Shown: positions 22,250-34,800 of the stretch, in pieces
Layout of the letters: each line of letters starts with the position of its first letter
Numbering within the stretch: the stretch's first letter is position 1
Source: Saccoglossus kowalevskii
Taxonomy: Eukaryota > Hemichordata > Enteropneusta > Harrimaniidae
Reading direction: 5' to 3'
DNA: 40,983 nucleotides
Assembly (NCBI RefSeq): GCF_000003605.2
Contig: NW_003148776.1
Coordinates: forward strand, 49,319-90,301
Notes under the pieces: generated by a model
The model's database searches: none
Told to the model about the DNA's origin: nothing
Seen by the model: only the letters and a program-made list of their open reading frames with translations
Translations under genes and position numbers: made by a program

Positions 22250-22783
22250 TTAATCACAAGGTCAAAGGTCAGACTTTTGAATTGAATTTTATAAATCATA
22301 TTGAAACAAGAAATAGCATTTTGTAATTGAATAAATTTTTGTTTTGATGTCGCTCTTTATTTATATAAATTGAGACCATAATTGCCAAGAAACATAAATT
22401 ATTGAGGTACCTCCATGCTTAAAGTAAATAATTGAAACAAATCTGGGGGTCGTGCATTGTATCTAGTTCAAGGTTTAACACCACAATTACTACTAAACGT
22501 GACTGCATTGTTATGACGCATGGTCACACGAATAATGTAACAATATGGTATGATAGTATTTTGGATTTTTTTACTAAATAACGAAACAGTATTATCAAGT
22601 TCTAAAATCGCTAGTGGTAGTTCATATTGGCACACCACAACACCACTTACTAAATACCTTTTGCTATCGGTATGCGTTTACGACTAATTTCTCAATATGA
22701 AGCCTTTACATTGTGCGTGGTATCCTAGTGCAACACTCGCAGAATAAATTGATAAGATAAGATATGATAATGGGAAACCATAC
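22250..22783. other. Intergenic sequence, nothing recognised
   Basis: AT-rich DNA without open frames of note or clear repeats. Confidence 0.35.
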
Positions 22784-22832
22784 TCTAGCACACAGTCTCT
22801 CGATCTATACGATAGAGGGACTGTGTCTAGCA
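22784..22832. repeat. 35-bp palindrome flanked by 7-bp direct repeat
   Basis: TCTAGCA at 22784-22790 and again at 22826-22832 flank CACAGTCTCTCGATCTATAC..GATAGAGGGACTGTG (22791-22825), an imperfect palindrome with two mismatches in the 14-bp arms. Confidence 0.7.
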
Positions 22833-24708
22833 CCATTTATTTGTTTTATATTTATGGAATATTTTTTCTTTCTTTTTAAATTATAGTTTTTAAATTTCTT
22901 TTTGTAAGACCCTTTTTATCCTTTCCTAAGGATTTTATGCGTCTAATAAATATTACACGCTAACTGTGAGAATTCGTATTCGTCAACAATATTAGCGTAG
23001 TTGAATGGGCTTCATCCAGGGACATTCCTGTATTGTGATGACGCTAGGTACTGTTACAATTGAAAAAAAGAAAGTAACTATTCTTAAATGTTGTTTAAAA
23101 TTCTGACACCCAGCTAATATGGTTCAGTGTAGAATTGTTCCATCGACTAAGAAGGGTGTAATGGATTGTAGTTTTAGATTTTTGTCCCATGGCTTCCCGC
23201 GGCGCATGATTGACTTGTTTGCAGGGTTTGTCGTCACGTGCACGTAATCCAGGTCGGCAGCACGCGGTTTGGAATAAAGAATCAATTATATTAGCAATTG
23301 GATCTAGATTCAGTGCACTGGTTCAACAACCTATATGGTCACGTGACTTGTGTAGACGGATACATTACATTGATTGTCGCAACCATAGATTGTGAAGTCG
23401 TAGTAGTAATAAATATGTATATCTATATTAGTATTTTGTGTATTTTTTATGAAACTTCAAGATATAATGTGGGAGATTGGATAAATGGTGAACACAATAT
23501 TAAGAACTCACTGTGGACTGTAAGCAACATTTTCTCTTTTTGTTCAATATACCGATAGTGTTTTTACAACTTGAATCTCACACCTTACTGGCTGGGGTGT
23601 TGATCATTGAAAATTACGGGAAATCTAGACCCCAGGGGAAAACCAATTGCATGCAAGGTGTTGCAGAGAAAACATTTTGGTACATTCAAGAAAAAGAAAA
23701 ATGTACATTTAAGACACCGCAAAAATGCGATTGTCACACTCTTCCACCCCTGTTATTTCAAATGGTTAACCCCTTATTTATAATATATAACGGCTGGCTC
23801 TTCTACCACCCCATCTAATAGTATTTCAAAGTATGGGCCCATTTCTGTTCCATGGGGCGGGGTTGCTGAATATTTACGACAAGGGTTTCCAGTCTGATTC
23901 GTAAGGACAATTTTACTGACCACTTACTCACTGAAGTGCATACACTTACAGTGCGTGGACTAACAGATGCATTATGGGGAAAACACAATACTGCAAACTC
24001 GTATGGACATAATGTGACTTAAATTTATCCTTCAGTTAAGACAGAATTTAAATTTCTATAACACAACACAGGAGGCGCAACAATGTCATATATTCAATGT
24101 CAATAACAATTGTCGCCTTGCACGAAAATATATATATATATTTATATATAGATGACTTTTCCCTTCATTTACTAAGCGCCCACAGTAACTGCACCGCGTC
24201 GAAATGTGCTCCATGCGAAGTATACAACGCGTGTAAAATACTACATTCGATGTTTAAACAAAATTTGACGACTGTAAACCTGTGAACATTTTCTTACACT
24301 CGCCCACATTTGCACGCACATAATGAACAGGTCAAATGATAAGCTGCTCACGGCACCATAATTATTTTTCTTTATTCACGTTTGTTCCCGGTTCTATCCA
24401 CAGAAGAGGATCATACTCCGCCCTTTGCTCAATGTAATTAGAGATTACCCAGGGCAATGAAATCGCAATACGTTATACGAGACAGAGTTTTTCATCGAGA
24501 ATGATGAAATGATGTTGAAATCCCGATGGTCTCCACAACGGGTCGTCGTATGGTTGTGAACCCCATCAACACTTGTTTTGTGATAACGTGAGCTAATTAA
24601 TATATATGTATATTTATATCGATTATAACCAAAAACATATTCACTATATTCGAGTTGTTGGCCTTACAGAAGACTAATTCTGCTGACTCCGTTCACTCAT
24701 TGGTCAAG
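22833..24708. other. Intergenic sequence, nothing firm recognised
   Basis: Around 23210-23290 base composition is less AT-rich (TTTGCAG then GGTTTGTCGTCACGTGCACG.. to GGAATAAAGAATC), which looks superficially like a short 3' exon with a poly(A) signal, but no protein motif or partner exon is visible. A TA-rich patch lies at 24130-24150. No gene is called. Confidence 0.35.
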
Positions 24709-24904
24709 TTACTATGACCGCAATAAATAATAGAACGACAATATTGCAGTACGGGGCACTGTTTTGCTAATGATATAGATATATTGCTCACAATGTAACC
24801 ATTGTTTACCATGACAACACTTTGTGTAATGTAGCTATTTTGTTAGCAAAACAGTGTCTCATACTGCAATATTGCCATTCCATTATTTATTGCGGTCACA
24901 TTAA
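24709..24904. mobile_element. Fold-back MITE with about 65-bp TIRs (196 bp)
   Basis: Left arm TTACTATGACCGCAATAAAT + AATAGAACGACAATATTGCAG.. to GCACTGTTTTGCTAA; right arm, inverted, TTAATGTGACCGCAATAAAT + AATGGAATGGCAATATTGCAG.. to ACACTGTTTTGCTAA. The arms match at most positions; the central spacer (about 65 bp) is unrelated. No coding capacity. Confidence 0.8.
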
Positions 24905-26350
24905 TTTTAATATCCCCCAAAGGTCTTCGATCCTCATAAATAACAATACATGTGTGCATCCAAGATTATGCAGTAAGTTGTCCGTTAACGGGTTCAACCA
25001 CGTTTGTAAACGTGCCGGTGTTCTGGGATACTTAGGAACGGGGTTTGGAATGTAGGACATACCTCATGTCCATTACGTGCATATTTGAGGTGTCACAGTG
25101 TCAGAAACAGTTAAATTTGGACGCACCAGTAGCATTTTACTTCAAATTCCTTAACGTCGACGCTCTTTGCAGAGTGCATTGTGTTCTATTTTAAGTATGT
25201 TGTCCTATATTTATGTACAATGTCGTGTGTGACCTCCCGGAAACTGAAACAATAACATTTTGAAAACGGTATTAATTAAGGATGTTCGTTCGTTTATTGG
25301 TAAGGGGCGATACATTTGGAATCCCGAGTAGGGCCAGGAACGAAGGAATTGAGAGACAACACAACACAGCTGAACTATGATTAAATTGGAGCAATAAAAT
25401 TACAAATTTTTCTCAGTGGTGATGTTCGAAGTCAAATTCCTAGCCACCAATCTTCCTTCTAGGTGTGTGTGTGTATGGGGGGGGGGGGTTAATGGTCGTG
25501 CCACCTCATAATTAAACACATTTTTTTTACCGTAGCCGTCGACGAGGGCGCTGTTCACACGACAAGATCAGGCTCACTGGCAGATTTGAGTAGGCAAGGA
25601 GAGAGGGTGAAATAACTTAGCAACCGATATCCACATCCAAGAACGCAAAACAAAAAAAATTGTCAAAGACATTTTAACAATGGTCAAAAGGTAAGAAAAT
25701 GATATATGCTGGGCCTTTAAGGACTAAATGTATACCTCGTAGAGTTTGGCATTTTTTTGGTTTTACGTGATAACAATTTAACAAGTTGTAGAATGTTCCG
25801 CGTTGACGAAATTTCGCGTCGGACCACGATTTAAGAATTTTGTTATAAAATTGCCACAGCTGAGCCAGTCTAGTTTTTCTCTGACGCACGCAATAACGGA
25901 AATCAAAGCTTTATTTGTCGTATTGAGTATATATACAACCTTTTTTAAAGGGTCTATGATACAACGAATTAAGGGAGTGTAACTGAAATCAATGATACAA
26001 TATTGTGTCTGTGAAAACCCAATAACTAATACACGACAAAAAAAATAACCAGAGATAAATGTAATACTAGTAGTACATTAAGGGATCAATGTTTCTGCAA
26101 GACTTGTTTCGAAGTGTAAATATAGACCTTGCATGAGTCATCTGCATGAAGCAAATCGCATTTGTTTTAAGAGTATCTCCAAGTATCTTGGTACGTATGT
26201 TTACATCGATTACATAGATAACGCCCCTGGCTACCAGTTACCCACGTAAGGTCACAGTTTATAGTCGTGGTCATACACGGACGCACTTCACTCCGCGAAA
26301 CCGGTGTTATTGATTCACTACTACTTTCTTTTTAAAAAAAATAATTCGAA
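24905..26350. other. Upstream region of ETHE1 copy 2
   Basis: No gene before the ATG at 26351. A GT run and G10 run lie near 25462-25488. The last about 80 bp (GTGGTCATACACGG.., CTCCGCG..GAAACC, TTACTAC/CACTACTAC) resembles the sequence just before copy 3, so the duplicated block includes the proximal 5' region. Confidence 0.5.
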
Positions 26351-29300
26351 ATGTCATCTTCTTTTCCCGTTGGCTTGATTTTCCGTCAGGTGAGTGTTTA
26401 TTTTCATTTAAACAGTACAAAGTCACGATTTTTGAAAAAAAAAGTATAATCACAGATTGGACTGAATAGTTTCAATGGTGTCTCACATGTAGGACAAGTA
26501 CGTCCTCACATGTTTCTTGACAATCAGTTTTCGGACATGTTAATAATCAAAATACAAAACAAAACAGTTGTAGAATTTTTGGTGGCTACTTATACTTACG
26601 ATATATCTCTTATGTGATTGGGTATGAAAAACAATGGTTGGTCATTTCCATTGTCAGTAATGTAACCTTGGATAACCTGCATTTTTGATTTGGCTCTGTC
26701 AAGTTTACGTGCAATTCAAAACGACCAGCGATTGAGACTGTTTCTATGGAAACAATAATTGTATTCGAATGTGCATAAACTATGTTCGTTTCATTGTTCG
26801 GATTTCATTACATCGTGATGTCTTCCCGCTGTCCGTGAACCGATGACCCAACACCAGAGTTTATAACTCAACCTTGACCCCTGACCCTGCGTGACCTTAT
26901 ACCCAGGTGATTTCTGATATTATCGTATGTGTAACACAGCGAAAAATGCACTGTGAATGTGCAGGGTTCTTTTTTTTCTCGACCTGGACGTTAATTTATT
27001 TCAATTTAACATTTGCTAATTAAGTAAGCAAATTTTGTTTGTTTGAATATTCATCTTCAGTTGTTTGAACGTAATTCTAGCACATATACGTATATGTTAG
27101 CTGATGACGAGTCGAAGGAAGCCGTGCTTATTGACCCAGTATTGGAGACAGTAGACAGAGATATACAAGTAATCAAAGAACTCGGACTTACACTTATATA
27201 TGGAGGTAATCGACTCGGATTCTTATTTAACAAGAAACAAAATTAAGAGACCAAGTTTATGTGAAAATAACTTAGAGTATTTTTGAACATGGTTAATTAA
27301 TTTTCTTTGATACATCTCGATAAATGGTTGGTTCAAAAAATGAAGACTCCAGGCTTCAGACAAAATGTCGCCGACAGTACAACTTTAATAATAAGTTTGT
27401 GTTTCATGTATGATTTGTATTGTACGAACACGCAATGTCACGTGATTTCAAAATAAACTTATTGTTTTTTTGTTTTTTTAAGTGAATACGCATGCACATG
27501 CAGATCACGTGACGGGCACTGGGGAATTGAAAAAGAAAGTGTCATCATGCCGTAGTGTGATATCCAGACATTCTGGCGCCAGTGCTGATGTTTTAACTGT
27601 GGAAGGGGACTGCATTAAGTTTGGAAAATTTGTGAGTATTTATTCATTTCTATAAACTGACAATATATGTCATGTTTCCTGCGTTTTTCAGGGATTTAGA
27701 GATATACGACATTATAATACATTTCCTTAATCACAGCTTTGTGCAAAGCGCCGCAAGCTGCACGTAGGCATTGCTTTTTTAAAACACAAACTGTATTAAT
27801 TTGTACTGCCTAATCTTATGTTATTTTAACGTTCTGTTTTTTTATGTACCTTTTTACTATACCTTTTATTACTTTCAGCCAAAAATGAATTTGTAATTTC
27901 ATTACGGTGTAATAAAACTGTATTATTATTATTATTATTAATGAAGACTCCAGCCGTTAAGTTTGTACATATTAATGCTATACACCTATTTCAATGCATC
28001 ACATTTCTAACAGATTTTAGTTTCTTAATATATCAATTGTTTGCAGGCATTAAAGGTATTATCGACTCCAGGTCACACTGATGGATGTCAGACCTACGTA
28101 CTGGATAACAATGGTAAACCCGTTATGGCATTCACTGGAGATGCATTATTAATTAGAGGATGTGGTAGAACTGACTTCCAACAAGGTATTGAAAGACTGG
28201 AGAAATTTTGTTGGAAACGAGAGAGTGCGAGACTTGTTTTTGTCTCTCAAATAGTATTTTCATTCACAACCGTCCTTGCGTCCACTGTTCCACTTGATCT
28301 ATGTTACCATGGTAATTTGAACAGTGCATGTGACGTTAAAAATTGAGGAAGGAAAACAACAATGTTTATTTTCCCTTCAGGCGATGCTGCTCTGTTATAT
28401 GATGGAGTCCGTGGTAAAATACTATCATTACCACCAACTACGTTACTTTACCCAGGACATGACTACACAGGTAAGGATTGATGCGATATGCCTTGCTATA
28501 GAAACTCCCAATGACAACAGTGTAAACGATTGGTAACTATGGTATCGTCATTGCTTAAAAAATAGTTGTGGGCGTCACGTGACTCTGACCATGACAGAAA
28601 TTATAACTGTGGTGCGAAACTCATAACTGTGACTTACAAATAAAATGATAAATTTCAAGAGGATTGAAATTAACTATTATTTCATATTTGTCAAAATTAT
28701 CATCTACAAATGGTCATTGTGAGTTGGCCATTGGTTATTAATAATTAGTTTGGCCTAAATATTTAAAAAGTAAGGCCAGATCAGTCACATTTTTAAACAT
28801 AATAGCTAAAATACGTAAAACCGCCTCATTTTCGAAAACTGTAAAATGTTTCTCGTTATGTTGACTACTTTACCGTATGTATGTGCCATCTTCTAGTCAC
28901 GAGAACGTGCAGTTAAATATAAACAACACATTCCACTAGTTATGATCTGACTGCAATTGAGATTCCACAAATGTGTATAATCAATTTATCAATTATTTCC
29001 TCAAAGTGAGGCCAATCAAACTTGTGATATTCTCTGTAAACTTTCTTCAAGTGATCTTTATCTCGAAGTAACCTCGCATAAAACTTATTCATATCATTTG
29101 TTGTAACGTACTTCTATATTATGCCAGTCAAAATTGTAAATCTCGCTCCCTTCCTTGAATTGCAGGTAGAACAGTAACAACCGTTGACGAAGAACTAAAA
29201 TACAACCGAAGATTGACGAAAAGCAAAGAAGAATTTATTGACATTATGAAAAATTTGAATTTAGATCCGCCTAAACAAATCGGTAGGTTCTTGACAAGAC

Positions 29301-29711
29301 AAAAGAAGACTGATTGTAAATGACATGAAATGATTATAATTAACTTTCAATTTAATATTTGAATTTATGCTAATATTCTACATTGCTGAAAATATACTAT
29401 AAATCATAGTGATTTTCGTTAGTGTCCTAGGGAATCTCAGTGATTTTCACCAGTGACCTAGGGAGTCACAGTGACTAAATTTCGTCTATACGAATGCTAT
29501 TCAAAAATCATCAAATTGGGAAAACTCATAAAAGTTAAAATTAAACAGTTTACAATGACTGAAAGATAATTTGGAACAAAATGGCAGTATTAACTTATTA
29601 ATTTAATATATTTAAATATATTTCATATTTCTATCTTTATTTCTTTCAGATCGATCAGTACCCGCCAATCTGAAATGTGGCGTCTTTGACACTCCGGAAG
29701 TACAAAAATAA
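26351..29711 (+). CDS. ETHE1: ETHE1 copy 2: persulfide dioxygenase, no presequence, 7 exons, 246 aa
   Basis: Exons: 26351-26389, 27061-27205, 27483-27631, 28047-28185, 28381-28470, 29166-29282, 29650-29711 (stop TAA). Every junction is AG..GT and phases equal those of copy 1. Motifs: NTHAHADH at 63-70, STPGHTDGC around His121, [19 protein letters not shown] at 140-158, PGHDY at 182-186. Predicted iron ligands are His67, His121 and Asp143 (human alignment). The protein begins [13 protein letters not shown]; an in-frame TAA lies three codons upstream (26342-26344), so the short N-terminus is firm unless another first exon exists. Without an Arg-rich presequence it may be cytosolic (inference). 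It differs from copy 3 at eight residues. Its intron 6 is an ordinary 367 bp. A possible poly(A) signal AATAAA lies at about 30033. Confidence 0.93.
29407..29476. repeat. 31-bp direct repeat, 2 copies, in intron 6 of copy 2
   Basis: AGTGATTTTCGTTAGTGTCC + TAGGGAATCTC, then AGTGATTTTCACCAGTGACC + TAGGGAGTCAC, followed by a further AGTGA. Confidence 0.7.
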
Positions 29712-30185
29712 ACAGAATAGAACACATATTAAGAATAACGGTTACTCGTTTTCTTACATCTGCAATGAAACGAACACAGCGCTTCTATATCAACTTGAGT
29801 AGCGATATTTGTTTAATATTTTGAAATAACTAATTCGGGAAATCAATATTTCAAATTTACTATTAATATATAATTTATCAGACTAGCCCCTGGACAATAA
29901 CACTTTAAAACAGTCACATTCAGGTTGTTACGTATGCCATGTATTGATGTTAGGATAGGTAATTTAGATGGTTGCCTTAGCAGCAACTTCAGCATTATTA
30001 TTAATCAAATACTTGTATTATCCAGTTTTTCAAATAAACAGATAGGCGTTATATTTGTTTTGCTTATTTTCAAGAAAAACAATATTTTGTGAGATCAAAG
30101 TTTGCCTCGTAATGTCCTCACATGTCATTCATATAACCCTTTGTGATATAAATATAATTTATAATTGTTTAATAAATATAAATAA
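29712..30185. other. Downstream flank of ETHE1 copy 2
   Basis: 3' UTR and flank. CAATAACACTTTAAAACAGT at about 29895 resembles CAATAGCACTTTAAACAGT at about 37291 downstream of copy 3, so the duplicated block runs past the stop codon. Confidence 0.5.
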
Positions 30186-30315
30186 AAGATGTGCCAAGTG
30201 ACTACAGTTTTACAAAAATAAAAAAGTCTCAGCCAATCATAATGCCACATTTGCAGTCTATCTATCCAATAATAGTTGTTACACATTGACGTGGCATGCC
30301 CATTGGTTGAAAAGC
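30186..30315. repeat. Duplicated downstream block (copy-2 version, single minisatellite monomer)
   Basis: AAGTGACTACAGTT, TCTCAGCCAATCATAATGC, CAGTCTATCTATCC and TTGTTAC..CATTGACGTGGCAT..CCCATTGGTT..AAGCT occur in the same order at 37618-37770. Here there is one unit; after copy 3 the equivalent unit is amplified to about twelve. Confidence 0.7.
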
Positions 30316-31730
30316 TACGATCTTATTTTCTTCACAAGCAAGTTTCTCTTTGGGATCTTCTGTATTTCCATGTGTGGAGTTTTACTGTGGAGAATTGTAC
30401 ATATCGTTTTTACAGGTAGATTGGCAATAATCGTTCTATTCCTGTAATTAATTGAATTACTGTAATCAATTTACTGAATTAGAATTACAACACAAAATGA
30501 ATTCACTAAAAATTGAATAAAATCTTTTAAAATACAAATACTCTAATTCCAGTTCATGCAGTACAAGGGTTACCGCCATACAATCACATACAGCGCCCTC
30601 GGTGTATCGCTGGTGACGGAAAACTCAAGTTAAAAACTCTCTGCAACGGTAAAACAATTCATATAGTCTTTGTTACATGGGAATACTAAACTTTGATGTC
30701 TAGCAATGTGAATGACATCTCGTGTTCATTAAATACAGATTTGGTAAGCCTTACCTTCAAACAAACTTCTGCGAAATCACGTGTAAAATATTGAATATTG
30801 GGCAGTACAGCACGTGGACTGCTAGCTACAGAATATTTGGCAATAAAGAATCAACTGAAAACAAATTAAGCATAAATATGCATCAAAAGAAGTAACTGTA
30901 CATATGGTCACTCATGCGTACTTTATCTCGGGGTCAGAGTATAATCACATCAGAAAACTCGCATCTTATTCTTAAAACCAGGGGGGGGGGGTGCATGACA
31001 CGATTGGTTGAAATAATTGTTTTATTTGCCTAAATTAATATTCACGAGCAATGAAAAACTCGTCTTTTCAGTAAAATTGTGCCAAAATGCTTTCCGATAG
31101 CATACATGTTAGTTCTAAATTGATTGATTCTATCGTTACGAACTGAACAAAAATTATCGGAAAAATGATGTAAAGGTATTTTTTGAGACACGTTTTTGAT
31201 CGGACTTCAGCTAACTGTTGAAAGTAAGCACAGGTTTTCTCTTTACCATGATCATAGCAAGTTACGAAATTAATGGAGAATGCAGAGGCACGTTTATATT
31301 TCACTCTAGTACTATTGCTCAAAATTGCTCAAAATGTTTTCGGTGACTTTTATCAGTGACAAGTTACCTAATTAGTATGCATTTTGAGAAACCACAGTGT
31401 GTGTGCATGCGCAGTTTGAAATGGAACAGTTTTGAACGCAATAAAATCACGCGTAGAACTCGGGCTCCAGCAAGAAATTGTGGCGTCAAACTGGTTGTCG
31501 GTTGAATTGTTTTGCAATAGACATAATTTTGGAGCCTGTAGTTGTCTATGAAATGTTTCTAAGTTTTGTTGAGGATTATTTTGTAAAGAAATTGCTTAAA
31601 TTATTTCATCTGTTCGTAAACGGGACGTTGTTGCTTTGACGGTGGGCTACGGATCGGATGGCGCCCTCTCGTGCCAATCCCCCCCTGCTTAAAACGAAGC
31701 TTTGCTTTGAACGTAAGTTCCCGGAGATAT
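30316..31730. other. Intergenic sequence between copies 2 and 3
   Basis: No gene recognised; a minus-strand open frame at 31068-31322 has no recognisable motif. A G10 run lies at about 30981. GCGCCCTC-type short motifs recur near 30591 and 31661. Confidence 0.4.
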
Positions 31731-31732
31731 CA

Positions 31733-31746
31733 CCACTAGAGGGCGC
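31733..31746 (+). promoter_or_regulatory. CTCF-core-like motif upstream of ETHE1 copy 3
   Basis: CCACTAGAGGGCGC matches the widely used CTCF core CCASYAGRKGGCRS at every position. It is about 140 bp upstream of the start of copy 3. A weaker minus-strand match (CACGAGAGGGCGCC) lies at about 31660-31675. A repeat-derived origin is possible, because AGGGCGCT-type motifs recur in the window. Confidence 0.35.
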
Positions 31747-31885
31747 TACCATAACGTTAATATTTTAGAACGTTCAATCGTTCTCGGTTCTCAACTTGTT
31801 ACCGTTTATGTTCGTGGTCATACCCACTCCGCGCCGAGAAACCAACGTTATTTTTTACTACAGATTTTTTATTAAAGATTGCGAT

Positions 31886-34800
31886 ATGTCGTCTTCTTTC
31901 CCTATTGGGTTGATTTTCCGTCAGGTAAGTGTTTTTTTCGTGATTTTCGGGAAAGGATTTTGGATAAGCTATATGTGAGGCAGAGATAAATTTAGTTTTC
32001 GGACATGCTAATAATCAAAATACGGCTAACTAAAAATGATATAAAGAGGGGGAGAAAACGATGTACAATTTCGATGCACTACACTTATAGATATCCCTTA
32101 TCTGACTGGGTGAACAGTTGTAATTGGTTGTTCATTTCAATCAATTTAACACGGCGCATTGGATCACCTGTATTTAATATTATTTAATAATTTATTTGAG
32201 CCCATATTTCTTCCATACAAAAAACAAGTCATAATTGAAATTGACATAGTTCCCAGTGTGGTAAAAGTGATCACTTGTGAATTGAACACCAGTCACCTCA
32301 AAGAAAGGGGTTCATTATGAAACGAACATTTTCATGCAATTTAAAAAGAAAACAATGATCTATTTATATGTGTCAAATGTAGTTGGTGGGGCAGGCATAT
32401 TGTTTGTCGTATAATGGACGATACAAGAAATTCATGTCTTTACTATCTATTATGACTGACACTATGATATACATGCTATACTGGAGTAAATTTAATTGTG
32501 GATTTTTGTATATTTGAATAGGTGATTTTCCGTACAATTGCGAGATCTTGCGAGATGCATGAAAGACGCGCGTCGAACGTCTGCCGCAAAAATCGAACGA
32601 TTTGATTTTGAACTCGAATTTCCTTATTTCGTAGCTCACACCGACCGGCCGATCTTCGACAGAGGAATATTGCTTCCGAATACCCTTACTTAATCGAAAT
32701 TGCCTATCATCAAATGTGGACAGCACATTATTAAGCATGGAAATGTCCCCCAAATACTTTCGCGTTTGTCGAATCCCACGCGATGTTTGACGCCACTACG
32801 ACGCTATGACCTTTGTTTGTCCTGTTTTTACGTTCGATTTCACGCATAACGCGTGATTCTCGCAGTGTACGGAAAATGGTCTATTGAATCAGACCAGTCG
32901 ACAACGCGCTTGCGCGTATATGCGCGCACGTGAGTGCTAGTTCGTGAAATTAAATGCCAACGAAAATAAATGATTTTTCAGTATTTCAATTTGACAACAG
33001 TTAAATAAATCGTTGTTTTAAATCACATATATGTTTATCAGTAATATTTATTTTCAGTTGTTTGAACGTAATTCTAGCACATATACGTATATGTTAGCTG
33101 ATGACGAGTCGAAGGAAGCCGTGCTTATTGACCCAGTACTGGAGACAGTAGACAGAGATATACAAGTAATTAAAGAACTCGGACTTACACTTATATATGG
33201 AGGTAACAGACTCTGAATTTCAAAGAAAATTAAAGAAAAGGAAATTAAAGACAATTTCATTTGTGTGATTATTTAGAGAGTTACCAGTACATGTCTTTGG
33301 CAGTACGCATGCGCGTTGAATTACATGTACGTATATACTCCGTAACATATGCATACTTTACCCTTTTCACTTCCATGTCATACTAAAGCGGAAGGGTCGT
33401 CACCTGCGCACGCGCGGGAATCGAGTCCCAAGCGACGATAACAACACGCGCAAATGCTCATGCTTGTTTGTAAACAGTGACACGCTATGGCCATATGACG
33501 CATGCGCAGGTGACGACTCCCCCGCTTTAATTAAATATACCAGTACTCAAAAATACCTTAGGTTAGCAACATTGTCTCTGGTACACATTATGGTAGGATA
33601 TAATCACATATGTGTGACAGTATATTTTGTTATCACTGTGTCAGAATCGTGACCGGGACAAGGGAGGATTGGGTGTAACTGAAGAACTTGATTCTCATGC
33701 CAACAAAATGGAAAACAATACGTGATTCGTATGTATTAACAGCAGAGTATTATCACACGATTTTAAAACATAAATTTATTGTTTTTTGTTTGTTTTCTTT
33801 TCAAGTGAATACGCACGTACATGCAGATCACGTGACGGGCACTGGGGAATTGAAAAAGAAAGTGTCATCATGCCGTAGTGTGATATCCAGACATTCTGGC
33901 GCCAGTGCCGATCTTTTAACTGTGGAAGGAGACTGCATTAAGTTTGGAAAATTTGTGAGTACTTGTTTATTTCTATAAATTGACAATATATGTCATGTTC
34001 CCTGCATTTTTCAGGAATTTAGAGGTAAACGGCATTGAAATATTTCCTCAAATTCAATCACTAATTCTGCAAAGCGCCCTCAATCGCACGTAGTCATCGC
34101 TTGAGGGCGCAACAATAGGGAGATAGAAGTACATGCATGTAATGGTAGGAATTCATTTCAAGACATACTGAAGACCTTCAGCCCTTTAGTTTGTACATAT
34201 GAATGCTATACATCTATTCGAATGCATCGGATGTTAGTTTCCTAAGGTAGAAGCCTACTCATCAATGAAAATACCCACAATTTATTCATTTTGCAATATT
34301 TTGTAGCCCAGGGCAATGTAAGATTAGTGAACAGTCTAATTTTCAAGAAATTATGCTTCTATTTTAGTGAATAGTTGCCATTTTGGCACTATTGATGTTA
34401 GTGATGTTATGTATTATCTTGAATCGTAGGCTGGTGACATGATAATGATAGGGTACTTGTTTGTTGTTATGAATTATTTCAAAAGTCTGGGTTTTAAAAA
34501 GTGTAGAAAAATGCAATTTAACTTTGTGTTCTATGAACTTGTTCTAAAAATCAATTTTTGAAAAGTTTCTGTAATACACAAAAAAAGGATATTTCATGGT
34601 GCCATGGGACAATAGCTCCACAATTGTACAAATAAACCAATGAACATTGTCATGTGATTTATGACAAACAAATATTGTCTTATATGTCAATTATTTGCAG
34701 GCATTAAAGGTGTTATCGACTCCAGGTCACACCGATGGATGTCAGACCTACGTACTGGATGACAATGGTAAACCCGTTGTGGCATTCACTGGAGATGCAT

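Noticed and set aside
23210-23290. A lone 3' exon with acceptor and AATAAA
   Set aside because: No protein motif, no upstream exon and no similarity to the nearby genes.
28047-28346. Read-through of exon 4 of copy 2 as a 101-residue protein
   Set aside because: The splice donor GTATTG at 28186 and exon 5 at 28381 match the other two copies; the tail is intron.
32373-32753. 126-residue minus-strand open frame, possible transposase
   Set aside because: It overlaps the TIR element, but I see no DDE, helix-turn-helix or other motif, and the related copy in intron 1 of copy 1 is frameshifted.
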